Shown in pieces: positions 1-8,493 of a stretch of 64,000 nt of DNA. How positions within the stretch are numbered: position 1 is the stretch's first letter; each line of letters opens with the position of its first letter. The notes under the pieces were generated by a model. That model searched no databases. It was not told where the DNA came from and saw only the letters and a program-made list of their open reading frames with translations. Source of the DNA: Actinomycetota bacterium (GTDB lineage: Bacteria > Actinomycetota > Thermoleophilia > Solirubrobacterales > 70-9); assembly GCA_018268575.1 (NCBI GenBank), contig JAFDWF010000208.1, positions 111,114 through 175,113 on the forward strand. The letters run 5' to 3'. A program made the translations under genes and the position numbers.

Positions 1-764
1 TGGGCGGCGTAGGCGACGCCGAGCTCGAACTCCCGCTCGGGGTCGTCGCCGACCGCCTGGAAGGCCGCTTCCAGCGGCGCCGGGATCGAGGCTTCGCAGA
101 GCTCGCAGATCCGCCGCGTCTGGGCGAAGCTGCCGACCGGGATCACCCCGGCCAGGATCGGCACCTCGATCCCGATCGCCCGCGCCGCGGCGACGAAGTC
201 GAAGTAGACCTGGTTGTCGAAGAAGAGCTGGGTGGTGAGGAACGACGCCCCCGCCTCGACCTTCTGCTTCAGGTAGGCGAGGTCGGTCTGCAGGTCGGGC
301 GCCTCCGGGTGCACCTCGGGGAAGCAGGCGCCGCCGAGGGCGAAGCCCCAGGGCCCGTCGCTGATGAAGCGGGCCAGCTCGGCGGCGCTGCCGAGGCCTC
401 CCTCGGGCTGCACGAAGTCGCTCTGGCCGCGCGGCGGGTCGCCGCGCAGGGTGAAGACGTTCTCGATCCCCGCCGCGGCGATCTTGTCGAGGGTCGCCGA
501 GAGGCCCTCCTCCGTCTCGCCGACGCAGCTCAGGTGGGCCATCGTCTCGTAGCCGAGGTCGTCCTTCAGCCTGCGCGTGATCTCCACCGTCCCCTCGCGG
601 GTCGAGCCGCCGGCGCCGTAGGTGACCGAGACGAAGTCGGGCTCCAGCTCGCGCAGCTGGCGCGCGGTCTCGAACAGGTTCCTCTCCCCCTCCGGCGACC
701 GCGGCGGGGAGAACTCGACCGAGAAGGTGGGGCGGCTTGCGGCGATGATCTCGTCGACGCGCAT
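1..764 (-). CDS. metF: 5,10-methylenetetrahydrofolate reductase, C-terminus cut by window edge
   Basis: Reduces 5,10-methylene-THF to 5-methyl-THF for methionine synthesis, using FAD, in the cytoplasm. The visible 254 residues begin MRVDEIIAASRPTFSVEFSP and hold the family hallmarks: the SVEFSPPR start, SVTYGAGGSTREGT, a MAHLSCVGETEEGL strand and LRGDPP, then TTQLFFDNQVYFDF. All are typical of the MetF TIM barrel. The ATG at 764 starts right at the conserved N-terminus. The gene runs off the left edge, so about 40 C-terminal residues are missing. It lies 58 bp behind the sugar transporter on the same strand, but the two functions are not obviously linked. Confidence 0.93.
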   Translation of the reverse strand, partial: MRVDEIIAASRPTFSVEFSPPRSPEGERNLFETARQLRELEPDFVSVTYGAGGSTREGTVEITRRLKDDLGYETMAHLSCVGETEEGLSATLDKIAAAGIENVFTLRGDPPRGQSDFVQPEGGLGSAAELARFISDGPWGFALGGACFPEVHPEAPDLQTDLAYLKQKVEAGASFLTTQLFFDNQVYFDFVAAARAIGIEVPILAGVIPVGSFAQTRRICELCEASIPAPLEAAFQAVGDDPEREFELGVAYAA

Positions 765-822
765 CGACGAAGGGTACCGGGGCGTCTCGGCGCTACCGCG
801 CTCGCCCGCCGGATGCCCGCGC

Positions 823-2247
823 TCAGCCGGCCGGCGCGACCGGACCGGGCGGGACCGACGGCGCGGCCTTGACTCCGGCCCGTTCTTCGAAGAGTTCCTC
901 GATCTCCTCCAGCGGCTTGCCTTTCGTCTCCGGCACCAGCTTCCAGCAGAACCAGAGCGTGAGCACGCCGATCGCGGCGTAGAACCAGAACGCGCCCGCC
1001 CGCCCGAGCGCTTCGATCAGCAGCAGGAAGGTGAGCGAGACGATGAAGTTGAAGGTCCAGTTCGCCATCGTCCCGAGGCCGGCCGCCTTGGAGCGCACCC
1101 CGAGCGGGTAGATCTCCGCGTTCAGGAGCCAGAAGATCGGGCCGAGGCTGATCGCGAAGGAGGCGACGTAGGTCATCAGGCTGACGATCGCGACTACCGA
1201 GGCGAGGGTCGAGCCGCCGCCGCCCACGAAGGCGCCGCCGAGCGCGACCAGCGAGATCACCATCCCCGAGACGCCGATCATCAGCAGCGTGCGGCGCCCC
1301 GCTTTGTCGAGCAGGCGGATCGCCACCAGGGTCATGCCGACGTTGATGATCCCGACCCCGACCGCGGCCAGGATCGAGCCCGCCGAGGAGTTGACGCCGG
1401 TGAATTCGATGATCGTCGGGGCGTAGTAGATGACCGTGTTGATGCCGGTCACCTGCTGCAGGATCGCCAGCCCGATACCGACCACCAGCGCCGCCTTCAC
1501 CGCCGGCTGCAGCAGGTCCGACCAGGAGCCCGGCTTGGCGTCGCGGTGGACCGACTCCTCGATTTCGTCGATCTCGCGGTCGATCGTGTCGGGGTCGTCG
1601 ACGCGGATCTTCGCCAGCACCGCGCGGGCGGCGAAATCGTCCCCCTGCATCACCAGCCAGCGCGGGCTCTGCGGCATCCGCAGCATGCCGAAGGCGAGCG
1701 CCAGCGCCGGCACGCAGCCGAGCCCGAGCATCCAGCGCCAGCCTTCGATCCCGTTGAAGGCAAGCCCGACCAGGTAGGCGACGAGGATCCCCACCGTCAC
1801 CGCCAGCTGGAAGAAGCTGACCAGGCGACCGCGGCTCTCCGGCGGCGCCACCTCGGAGATGTAAACGGGGGCGGCGGCCGAGGCGAGGCCGATCGCGACG
1901 CCGACCACGATCCGGGCGAGGACCAGGACCAGCTCGCCCGGCGCGGCCGCCGAGACCAGCGCGCCGACCATGAAGACGACGGCGGCGACCAGGATCATCA
2001 GCCGCCGGCCGTAGGTGTCGGCGGCGGGGCCGGCGACCGCGGCGCCGCCGACCGCGCCGATCGGCACCGCGGCGACGACCAGGCCCTGGGCGAAGCTGTC
2101 GAGGTGGAAGTCGCCCTTGATGAAGAGCAGGGCGCCCGCGATGACGCCGGTGTCGTAGCCGAAGAGCAGCCCGCCGAGACCGGCGATCGCCGCCGTCAAG
2201 ACCACGTTGCGGCGCGCCCGTCGCGCCGAGGCCTCTGACCCGTTCAT
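823..2247 (-). CDS. MFS sugar:proton symporter (sugar porter family)
   Basis: A 474-residue, 12-helix major facilitator of the sugar porter family (XylE/GalP/GLUT-like), expected to import a monosaccharide or polyol across the cytoplasmic membrane. Family signatures run in order: FGYDTGVIAGAL in helix 1, the R-rich loop DTYGRR after helix 2, VYISEVAPPESRGR after helix 4, PQSPRWL before the central loop, QQVTGINTVIYYAP in helix 7, and the C-terminal PETKGKPLEEIE. Length is normal. The ATG at 2247 is followed by a short basic N-terminus. The substrate cannot be read from the sequence. Upstream is a long hairpin-rich leader region, which could carry its regulation. Confidence 0.93.
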   Translation of the reverse strand: MNGSEASARRARRNVVLTAAIAGLGGLLFGYDTGVIAGALLFIKGDFHLDSFAQGLVVAAVPIGAVGGAAVAGPAADTYGRRLMILVAAVVFMVGALVSAAAPGELVLVLARIVVGVAIGLASAAAPVYISEVAPPESRGRLVSFFQLAVTVGILVAYLVGLAFNGIEGWRWMLGLGCVPALALAFGMLRMPQSPRWLVMQGDDFAARAVLAKIRVDDPDTIDREIDEIEESVHRDAKPGSWSDLLQPAVKAALVVGIGLAILQQVTGINTVIYYAPTIIEFTGVNSSAGSILAAVGVGIINVGMTLVAIRLLDKAGRRTLLMIGVSGMVISLVALGGAFVGGGGSTLASVVAIVSLMTYVASFAISLGPIFWLLNAEIYPLGVRSKAAGLGTMANWTFNFIVSLTFLLLIEALGRAGAFWFYAAIGVLTLWFCWKLVPETKGKPLEEIEELFEERAGVKAAPSVPPGPVAPAG

Positions 2248-2767
2248 CCCGCGGCCACCCTAACTGCGCAGTTTGCGGAATGGAAGGGCGCTCCCCCCTT
2301 GCGTCTTACCGCCGGCGAGGCGTACCTTGCTCCTGCGACCGGGAGAGACCGGTCCTCCCGAGAAGCCAAGGGGGGAAGGTCTCGAAGGTGGCGCGACCGA
2401 GCTTCTGACGCGAAGGCTACGCGTGGGCAGGCAACGAGCGCCATCACCGGTCGTTTTTCGGTTGGCCGGGAGCCGGCCGAGGGGCGTCCCCGAGCCGAGA
2501 CGGGAGGCGCCGTCCGAGCCGGCTCCTAGCTTTCCCGGTGGTCGTGGGGACCCTGCCCCTCCCGCGACCGGCGACCGGGGCGCATCTCGCGCGGGAGCCG
2601 GGCGTCGTCGGCGCACCCCGCGAGTCGTGCCGCGACTAGCCCGCCCGACCCCGCATATGTGGGCGCGATCAGCGCCCGAGCGGTGAACAGCGTCAGCGAC
2701 GCGCTGCTCACCGCTGTTCGGTGGGCGACCCGTGCATCGCCGGGTGGCCCTGTGGGACGATGGCGCC
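2248..2767. other. 520-bp divergent intergenic region with several hairpins and no convincing gene
   Basis: This gap separates the sugar transporter from the enoyl-CoA hydratase, which diverge. No reading frame in it looks like a protein. It contains perfect or near-perfect inverted repeats: CGGGAG/CTCCCG at 2340-2360, ACGCG/CGCGT near 2408-2424, GGGCGC/GCGCCC at 2661-2677, and a 13-bp stem at 2680-2714. A run of five T follows ACCGGTC near 2446-2457. It could be two long leaders, or a structured RNA. No known riboswitch core was recognised. Confidence 0.5.
2661..2714. repeat. Two consecutive hairpins (tandem inverted repeats)
   Basis: The first stem is GGGCGC at 2661-2666 pairing with GCGCCC at 2672-2677 around GATCA. 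Two bases later comes GCGGTGAACAGCG at 2680-2692, pairing with CGCTGCTCACCGC at 2702-2714 with one mismatch and a 9-nt loop. A third, weaker stem ACCCG/CGGGT follows near 2728-2745. No gene on either strand ends here, so they are not obvious terminators. An operator or leader RNA structure for the hydratase gene is possible. Confidence 0.55.
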
Positions 2768-3514
2768 ATGGCGGAGGTGCGCTACGAGCGGGTCGGCGCC
2801 GCCGCGGTGCTGACGATCGACCGGCCGCAGCGGCGGAACGCCGTCGACGCGGCCACGGCGCGCGCCCTACGTGCGGGCTTCGAGAGCTTCGAGGCTGACG
2901 ACGGCGCCCGCGCCCTGGTCCTCACCGGGGCTGGAGGCGAGGCGTTCTGCGCGGGCGCCGACCTGAAGGCGATCGACCTCGACGTCGACCACCCGGCCGG
3001 GCCGATGGGCTTCAGCCGGCTGGCTGCCTCGAAGCCGACGATCGCGGCGATCGACGGCTGGTGCCTGGCGGGCGGAGTCGAGCTGGCGCTCTGGTGTGAC
3101 CTGCGCCTGGCGACCCCCACCTCTACCTTCGGTCTTTTCGAGCGGCGCTGGGGGGTGCCGCTGGTCGACGGCGGGACGCAGCGGCTGCCGCGGGTGGTCG
3201 GGCTCGGCCGCGCCCTCGACCTGATCCTCACCGGCCGCGCCGTCGACGCGGCGGAGGCCGAGCGGATCGGCCTGATCACCGCGGTGACGGCGCCGGGCGA
3301 GCACCTGGAGCGCGCCCTCGCCCTCGCCGAGCAGCTGGCGGGCTTCCCGCAGGAGACGATGCTCGCCGACCGCCGTGCCGCGATCGAGGGGATCGGCCTG
3401 CCCTTCGAGGAGGGGCTTGCGCTTGAGCACCGGCTCGGTCGCGAGACGCTCGCGGTGGCCGCCCGAGGCGCCGCCCGCTTCGCCGCCGGCGAGGGCCGTC
3501 ACGGCGCCTTTTAG
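2768..3514 (+). CDS. Enoyl-CoA hydratase/isomerase family protein (crotonase fold)
   Basis: A 248-residue crotonase-fold enzyme acting on CoA thioesters, probably hydrating or isomerising an enoyl-CoA in fatty or aromatic acid degradation. The oxyanion-hole segments are GEAFCAGADLKAI (about residues 58-70) and DGWCLAGGVELAL (about 95-108), followed by the family block VDGGTQRLPRVVGLGRALDLILTGR. The ATG at 2768 gives MAEVRYERVGAAAVLTIDRP, the usual N-terminus. An in-frame ATG 36 bp upstream would add twelve unrelated residues. The gene stands ahead of two TetR genes on the same strand, with a palindromic operator candidate at its 3' end, so regulation by one of them is conceivable. Confidence 0.9.
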   Translation: MAEVRYERVGAAAVLTIDRPQRRNAVDAATARALRAGFESFEADDGARALVLTGAGGEAFCAGADLKAIDLDVDHPAGPMGFSRLAASKPTIAAIDGWCLAGGVELALWCDLRLATPTSTFGLFERRWGVPLVDGGTQRLPRVVGLGRALDLILTGRAVDAAEAERIGLITAVTAPGEHLERALALAEQLAGFPQETMLADRRAAIEGIGLPFEEGLALEHRLGRETLAVAARGAARFAAGEGRHGAF

Positions 3515-3534
3515 GTCCTACCGCGATAGGTCCT
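3513..3534. promoter_or_regulatory. Palindromic operator candidate ahead of the TetR pair
   Basis: A 22-bp dyad whose two ends both read AGGTCCT (3513-3519 and 3528-3534). 18 of 22 positions are self-complementary, with central CGCG symmetry. It starts at the stop codon of the hydratase gene, about 80 bp before the first TetR start. Size and symmetry fit a TetR-family operator, so autoregulation is the simple reading. No binding data are available. Confidence 0.5.
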
Positions 3535-3615
3535 TAAGCCCTGCCGGATTCCACCGAAGTACCCGTTTCCTGCACTCAACATCCCCCAAGTTGAAGTAAT
3601 CTCAGTTCCGGTACC

Positions 3616-4278
3616 GTGCCGTTCGTGGCTCAACGGACTTCGATGCGCCCCCCGCCCGGACGGCAGCGCCTCTCGCGCGAGTTCATCGCCCGCCATCAGC
3701 GCGCCCGGATCGTCTCGGCGCTGGCCGAGGAGACGATGGCGCGCGGCTACCGTGCGGTCACCGTCGCCGACATCGTGCGCCGCGCCGGCATCGCCCGCAA
3801 CACCTTCTACGACAACTTCTCTTCGAAGGAAGACTGCTTCCTCGCCACCCAGGACTTCGCGGTCGAGGAATCGCTCGCCCGCGTGGTCGAGGCGACCGCC
3901 GAGGCCGAGGGCTGGGAGGAGCGGCTGGTCGCCGGACTGGGCGCCTTCCTCACCTACGTCTCCGACGAGCCGGCGCTCGCCCGCACCTGCATCGTCGAGG
4001 CGCTCTCCGCCGGCCCCGCCGCGCAGGAGCGCTACGAGCACTCGCTACAGGCGTTCGTGCCGCTGCTGCGCAAAGGCCGCGAGTACTCCGACCACGGCGA
4101 CGACCTCCCCGACACACTGGAGGAGACGATCGTCGGTGGCATCTTCTGGGTCATCTACCAGCGCATCGTGCTCGGCGAATCCGAGCAGATCGGGTCGCTC
4201 TTGCCAGACCTCGTCGACTTCGCCCTGACTCCCTATATCGGAGCCGAGTCGGCTCAGCGGGCCACCGCCCGGCTTTAG
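3616..4278 (+). CDS. TetR-family transcriptional regulator (first of tandem pair)
   Basis: A 220-residue TetR repressor. The N-terminal helix-turn-helix is clear at about residues 30-75: ARIVSALAEETMARGY, then VTVADIVRRAGIARNTFYDNF, then SSKEDCFLA. The remaining all-helical part is the ligand and dimer domain, with no assignable ligand. The GTG at 3616 is the longest start; an ATG at 3643 is the main alternative. The next TetR gene begins four bases after this stop, so they are co-transcribed. The two proteins are alike along their whole length (both have a RxFxxHxQRxRI-type entry to the first helix and a FxTYxxxEPxLAR-like segment), so they look like a tandem duplication. Confidence 0.9.
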   Translation: MPFVAQRTSMRPPPGRQRLSREFIARHQRARIVSALAEETMARGYRAVTVADIVRRAGIARNTFYDNFSSKEDCFLATQDFAVEESLARVVEATAEAEGWEERLVAGLGAFLTYVSDEPALARTCIVEALSAGPAAQERYEHSLQAFVPLLRKGREYSDHGDDLPDTLEETIVGGIFWVIYQRIVLGESEQIGSLLPDLVDFALTPYIGAESAQRATARL

Positions 4279-4282
4279 GGCC

Positions 4283-4984
4283 GTGCCCGACAGGTATCGT
4301 CGCCTCGTGGCCTCCGATCCCGCCGCCGAGTACCCGCCGGAGCTCTCGCGGCTCCCCCCGGGGCGGCACGGGCTGCCGCGCGACTTCGTCGTCCACAACC
4401 AGCGCGAGCGGCTGATCGCGGGCCTCGCCGAGGCGGTTGCCGAAAAAGGCTACGGCGGCACCACGATCGCCGACGTCACCCGCCACGCAGCGGTCTCGCG
4501 GCGCACCTTCTACGAGCACTTCGACGGCAAGGACGAGTGCTTCGTCGCCGCCTTCGACACGGTCACCGAGCAGCTGCGCGAGCGGGTCGACGCCGCCTAC
4601 GAGGCCGAGGATGACTGGCCTGCGCAGATCATCGCCGCGATCGAGGAGATGCTCGCCTTCCTCGCCTCCGAGCCGAACCTGGCGCGCCTCGCGATCGTCG
4701 AGGCGCTGGTCGCCGGGCCGGTCGTGGTCGAGCGCTACGACGCCGCCGTGCAGACCTTCCTCCCCTACCTGCGGGCCGGTCGCGAGGGCCGGCCGAAGGC
4801 GGTCCTCGACCACCTCTCCGACTCCACCGAGGAAGCCCTCGTCGGCGGCATGGTCTCGCTGATCTCGCGCCGCATCGTCGCCGGCCAGACCGACGAGCTG
4901 GAGGCGCTCGGCCCCGACCTGGTCGAGTTCACCCTGGCGCCCTACCTCGGCAACGAGGAAGCGGCGCAGCTCGCCCGTGGCTGA
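4283..4984 (+). CDS. TetR-family transcriptional regulator (second of tandem pair)
   Basis: A 233-residue paralogue of the preceding regulator. The helix-turn-helix reads TTIADVTRHAAVSRRTFYEHF, followed by DGKDECFVAAFD. The C-terminal domain aligns with that of its neighbour over segments such as EEMLAFLASEPNLARLAIVEAL and the end TLAPYLGNEE. Start is GTG at 4283, four bases past the previous stop, which implies translational coupling. A copied regulator pair might form a heterodimer or split control over two targets. The nearest non-regulator gene on the strand is the enoyl-CoA hydratase. It is convergent with dnaE2. Confidence 0.9.
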   Translation: MPDRYRRLVASDPAAEYPPELSRLPPGRHGLPRDFVVHNQRERLIAGLAEAVAEKGYGGTTIADVTRHAAVSRRTFYEHFDGKDECFVAAFDTVTEQLRERVDAAYEAEDDWPAQIIAAIEEMLAFLASEPNLARLAIVEALVAGPVVVERYDAAVQTFLPYLRAGREGRPKAVLDHLSDSTEEALVGGMVSLISRRIVAGQTDELEALGPDLVEFTLAPYLGNEEAAQLARG

Positions 4985-4995
4985 CGCCGGCGGCT

Positions 4996-5038
4996 GAGTT
5001 CGCACTTCGCGCCGCTATCCGGAGCCAACTGCGAACTC
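4996..5038. repeat. Dispersed 3'-end inverted repeat, copy a
   Basis: GAGTTCGCA at 4996-5004 pairs with TGCGAACTC at 5030-5038, and two further pairs lie inside a C-C mismatch. The loop contains CCGCTATCCGG. Copy c at 34732 shares both arms and the CCGCTATCCGG loop; copy b at 23808 shares the arms. It lies between convergent TetR and dnaE2 stop codons, two bases from the dnaE2 stop. It probably ends transcription from both sides, but the conserved loop suggests more than a generic hairpin. Confidence 0.75.
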
Positions 5039-5040
5039 GC

Positions 5041-8000
5041 TCAGCCCCGCCGGCCGAACATGTGCCCGGCCGGGGCGACCTCGCGCAGCTCGGCGACGGC
5101 GAATTCACGATCGCGCCTCCGCGCCGCCCCCGGTCGCGGTTCGCGGCGGACGCCGCGGGCGGGGGAGGTCGGCAGATCGCTCACGCTCGACGCCCCCGGT
5201 GGGGCCGCTGCGGGCGCCGCCCCCGGTTCGCGCTCCAGCTCCGCGATCCTGGCGACGAGGACGTTGACGACCCCTTCGCGCCGCTCGAGCTTGCCCTCGG
5301 CGCGGATCAGGGGCGCGGCCCGGACCACGACACGATTGCGGTCATAGACGCGCGCGGGCACGATCAGGTTGACCACGCCGACCTCGTCCTCGATCAGCAT
5401 GAAGACGATCCCCCCCGCGGTCTCCGGCCGCTGGCGGGCGACGACCATCCCGGCCACCTCGACCATCGCCCCGCTGTCGATGCGCTCGAGGTCGACGCTG
5501 CGCGGCAGCTCCGCGGCAAGGTCCGGGCGCATCAGCGCCATCGGATGGTGGCCGAGGGCCATCCCGGTCGAGCGGTAATCGGCGATCACCTCGCCCCAGT
5601 CGCCGAGGCGCTCCAGGCGGGGTGGCTCGGCCGGCTCGATCGGCAAGGCGAGCTGCGTCACGCCGCGGCCGGCCTTGCGCCCGTTGCCGGTGACGCCGAC
5701 CCGCCACAATGCCCGCCGCCGTTCCTCCTCGGCCCCGAGCGGCACTTCGTCGAGGGCCCCGGCCCAGGCCAGCTTTTCGAGGCTCGGCAGCCCGACTCCC
5801 GAGCGCGAGGCCAGCTCGGCGATGCCGCGGTAGGGGCCACCGCGCTCGCGCTCGGCGACCAGCGCCTCCATCTCCTCCTTGCGCACCCCCTTCACGTAGT
5901 CGAGGCCGATCCGCACCACGAGGCCACCGGGTGTTCCTGGCGGCTCGCCGCGTCGCAACGGCGATTCGACGTGGCAGAGGACATGGCTGCGGTTGGCGTC
6001 GACGCCGCCGAGGCGGACCTTGCGGCGGGCCGCCTCGTGGACCAGGGCGTCGGGCGGGTAGAAGCCCATCGGCTGCTCGTTCAAGAGGCCGCAGAGGAAG
6101 GCCTCGGGATGGTGCTCCCGCAGCCAGGCCGACTGGTAGGCGAGCAGGCCGAACGCCGCCGAGTGGGCCTTCGGGAAGCCGAAGCCGGCGAAGCCCTGGA
6201 TCTTCTCCCAGATCTCCTCCGCCAATTCGGCCGAGGCCCCCGATTCCCGCCGGGCGCCGGCGACGAAGGTGCGGTGGTGCTTCTCGATCTCCTCCTCGGA
6301 GCGCTTGCGGCTCATCGCCCGCCGCAGGCCCTCCGCCTGGGCGGCGGTGAAGCCGGCGAACTCCATCGCCACCTCCAGCACCTGCTCCTGGTAGACGATC
6401 GTCCCCAGCGTGTCCTTCAGGGGCTTCTCCAGGGAGGGGTGCTCGTAGGGGATCGGCCAGTCGGGGTCTTCGCGCCGGCGCTTGCGGCGTTCGATGTAGG
6501 GGTGGACGGCGCCACCTTGGATCGGGCCGGGCCGGACCAGCGCCACCTGCACGGTGAGGTCCTCGAGGGTTTCCGGATGGGTGCGGGGCAGCATCTGCAT
6601 CTGGGCGCGGCTCTCGATCTGGAAGACGCCGGTCGTCTCGGCCCTCTGGATCGACTTGAAGGTCTTTTCATCCGTGAGCGAGATGCGCGAGAGGTCGATC
6701 GTCTCGTCCTCCGCCGCCTTGACTTCGTCGACGCAGCGTTCGACCGCGGAGAGCATCCCCAGGCCGAGCAGGTCGATCTTCAGCAGCCCGGCGTCGGCGC
6801 AGGAGTCCTTGTCCCATTGGACGATCTGGCGGCGCTCCATCGCGGTCGGCACCAACGGGCAGAAGTCGACCAGCGGTGCGGTGGAGATCACCATCCCGCC
6901 GGAGTGCTGGGAGGCGTGGCGGGGCAGGCCGAGCGCCTCCTTTCCCACCTCCAGCAGCGCCTGCCAACGGCACGAGCGGGCGCGCTTCTCGCCCAGCACG
7001 GCGACCACGTCGCGTTCCATCTCCGCCCCCGAATCGTGGAAGCCGACCACTCCCGCGACCTTCTCGACCTCCTCCGGCGGCAGGCCGAGTGCCTTGCCGA
7101 GATCGCGGACGACGCCGCGCGGGCGATAGGTGGGGAAGGCGGCGACGAGGGCCGAGCGATCCGCGCCATAGGCCTCGTGCACGCGGGGGATCAGCACCTC
7201 GCGGATGTCGCGGGGGAAGTCGAGGTCGATGTCGGGCATCGAGCGGGCGTCGTCGGAGACGATCTCCTCGTTGAGGAAGCGGCCCGGGAAGAGGTCCGCT
7301 TTCACCGGGTCGATGTGGGAGAGGCCGGTCAGGTAGCAGACGATCGAGCTGACGCTGGAGCCGCGCCCGCGACCCGGTGGGAGGAGGGAGCGGGCGGCCT
7401 CCTTCCCCCGTATCTCGAGTGCTACGTCGCGGGCGAGCTCGAGCAGGCGGTGGTGGAGGAGGAAGAAGGCGGAGAGGCCGATCTTGCGGATCGTCGCCAG
7501 CTCTCGCCCGAGCCTGCCCTCGGCCTCGCGACGATTGCGTCCGGGCGGGTAGGCCTCGACCAGCCGGTCTCGGCAGAGCGTCGCGAGCGTCGCGTCGGCG
7601 TTCTCCTCCTGCGGATAGCTGTAGCCGAGGTCGGTGGTCAGGTCGAAGCGGAGCCGCTCGGCGAGGCGGACGGTCTCGGCGACGGCGTCGGGATGCTCGG
7701 CGAAGCGGGTGGCCATCGCGGCGGGCGAGGCGAGCGCCGAGGACGAGTTGCCGCGCCGCCGCGGCTCCGAGGACTCGAGGGTCTCGTTCAGCCCGACCGC
7801 GACCAGGGCGTCCTGGAGGTGTGAGCGCGAGCGGGCGTGGGCGTGGACGTTGCCGGTGGCGACGGTGGCGACGCCGAGCCGCTCGGCGACGAGGGCGAGC
7901 CAGCGGTTGCGCGCGTGGTCGCGTCGCCAGTAGGGACGTTGGAGCTCGACCCGGAAGCGATTACGACCGAAGGCGGCGAGGAGGCGCCGGGCGAGCCGCT

Positions 8001-8478
8001 CGCCGAAGGCGGTGTCGCCGCGCTCGAAGGCCCCGGCGAGCGCCCCGTCCCGCGCGCATCCGGAGAGGCAGACGAGCCCCTCGGCGTGCCGCTCGACTTC
8101 CTCCAGCGTCGTCCAGGCCGGTTCCGCGGCGCGCGCCGGGTTGTCCCGCGTATGAGCGTGTGCCGCGGTCAAGAGCCGGCACAAGTTCCGATACCCGTCG
8201 TCGTCCTCGACCAAGAGCGTCAAGTGCGCCGCCCGCCCATCAACATCGGGGTTGGGTAGGCGCACGGTCAGCTCGGCGCCGGTGATCGGGCGCAGGCCGT
8301 GGCTCTTGGCGCAGGTGGCGAACTCCATCGAGCCCCAGACGCCGTCGTGGTCGGTCAGCGCCATCGCCGGGTAGCCGAGCGCCGCCGCTGCCTCGGCCAG
8401 GTCGGACGGGATCGAGGCGCCGTCGAGGAAGGAGAAGGCGGAGTGGGCGTGCAGCTCGACGTAGGGCGGACCGGTCAT
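5041..8478 (-). CDS. dnaE2: Error-prone DNA polymerase III alpha subunit
   Basis: A 1145-residue C-family polymerase of the DnaE2/ImuC type, the catalytic subunit of the SOS mutasome that copies damaged DNA. The PHP domain is N-terminal (YVELHAHSAFSFLDG near 6-20, LTDHDGVWGSMEF near 41-53). The catalytic aspartates sit in PDIDLDF (415-421) and KIDLLGLG (567-574). The finger and tandem helix-hairpin-helix region follows (YQEQVLEVAMEFAGF, GFGFPKAHSAAFGLLAYQSAWL), then an OB-fold near 1030-1100 (VEVAGMVVARQRPETAGGIVF). The C-terminus lacks the replicative tau/clamp tail, and the length is typical of DnaE2 rather than DnaE1. It ends the imuB operon, 15 bp after the DUF6504-like gene, and should be LexA-controlled through the SOS box before imuB. 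Confidence 0.96.
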   Translation of the reverse strand: MTGPPYVELHAHSAFSFLDGASIPSDLAEAAAALGYPAMALTDHDGVWGSMEFATCAKSHGLRPITGAELTVRLPNPDVDGRAAHLTLLVEDDDGYRNLCRLLTAAHAHTRDNPARAAEPAWTTLEEVERHAEGLVCLSGCARDGALAGAFERGDTAFGERLARRLLAAFGRNRFRVELQRPYWRRDHARNRWLALVAERLGVATVATGNVHAHARSRSHLQDALVAVGLNETLESSEPRRRGNSSSALASPAAMATRFAEHPDAVAETVRLAERLRFDLTTDLGYSYPQEENADATLATLCRDRLVEAYPPGRNRREAEGRLGRELATIRKIGLSAFFLLHHRLLELARDVALEIRGKEAARSLLPPGRGRGSSVSSIVCYLTGLSHIDPVKADLFPGRFLNEEIVSDDARSMPDIDLDFPRDIREVLIPRVHEAYGADRSALVAAFPTYRPRGVVRDLGKALGLPPEEVEKVAGVVGFHDSGAEMERDVVAVLGEKRARSCRWQALLEVGKEALGLPRHASQHSGGMVISTAPLVDFCPLVPTAMERRQIVQWDKDSCADAGLLKIDLLGLGMLSAVERCVDEVKAAEDETIDLSRISLTDEKTFKSIQRAETTGVFQIESRAQMQMLPRTHPETLEDLTVQVALVRPGPIQGGAVHPYIERRKRRREDPDWPIPYEHPSLEKPLKDTLGTIVYQEQVLEVAMEFAGFTAAQAEGLRRAMSRKRSEEEIEKHHRTFVAGARRESGASAELAEEIWEKIQGFAGFGFPKAHSAAFGLLAYQSAWLREHHPEAFLCGLLNEQPMGFYPPDALVHEAARRKVRLGGVDANRSHVLCHVESPLRRGEPPGTPGGLVVRIGLDYVKGVRKEEMEALVAERERGGPYRGIAELASRSGVGLPSLEKLAWAGALDEVPLGAEEERRRALWRVGVTGNGRKAGRGVTQLALPIEPAEPPRLERLGDWGEVIADYRSTGMALGHHPMALMRPDLAAELPRSVDLERIDSGAMVEVAGMVVARQRPETAGGIVFMLIEDEVGVVNLIVPARVYDRNRVVVRAAPLIRAEGKLERREGVVNVLVARIAELEREPGAAPAAAPPGASSVSDLPTSPARGVRREPRPGAARRRDREFAVAELREVAPAGHMFGRRG

Positions 8479-8493
8479 CGCTCCCGCCTCATC

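Noticed and set aside
2290..2460. Possible glycine, c-di-GMP or cobalamin riboswitch, or RNase P RNA
   Set aside because: Short similarities (GGGAGAGACC, GACGCAAGG) occur, but the conserved core bases and pairing of those classes are not present together.
5062..7824. A 920-codon open frame antisense to dnaE2
   Set aside because: It mirrors a confidently identified gene in the third-position GC-driven antisense frame and has no recognisable domain.
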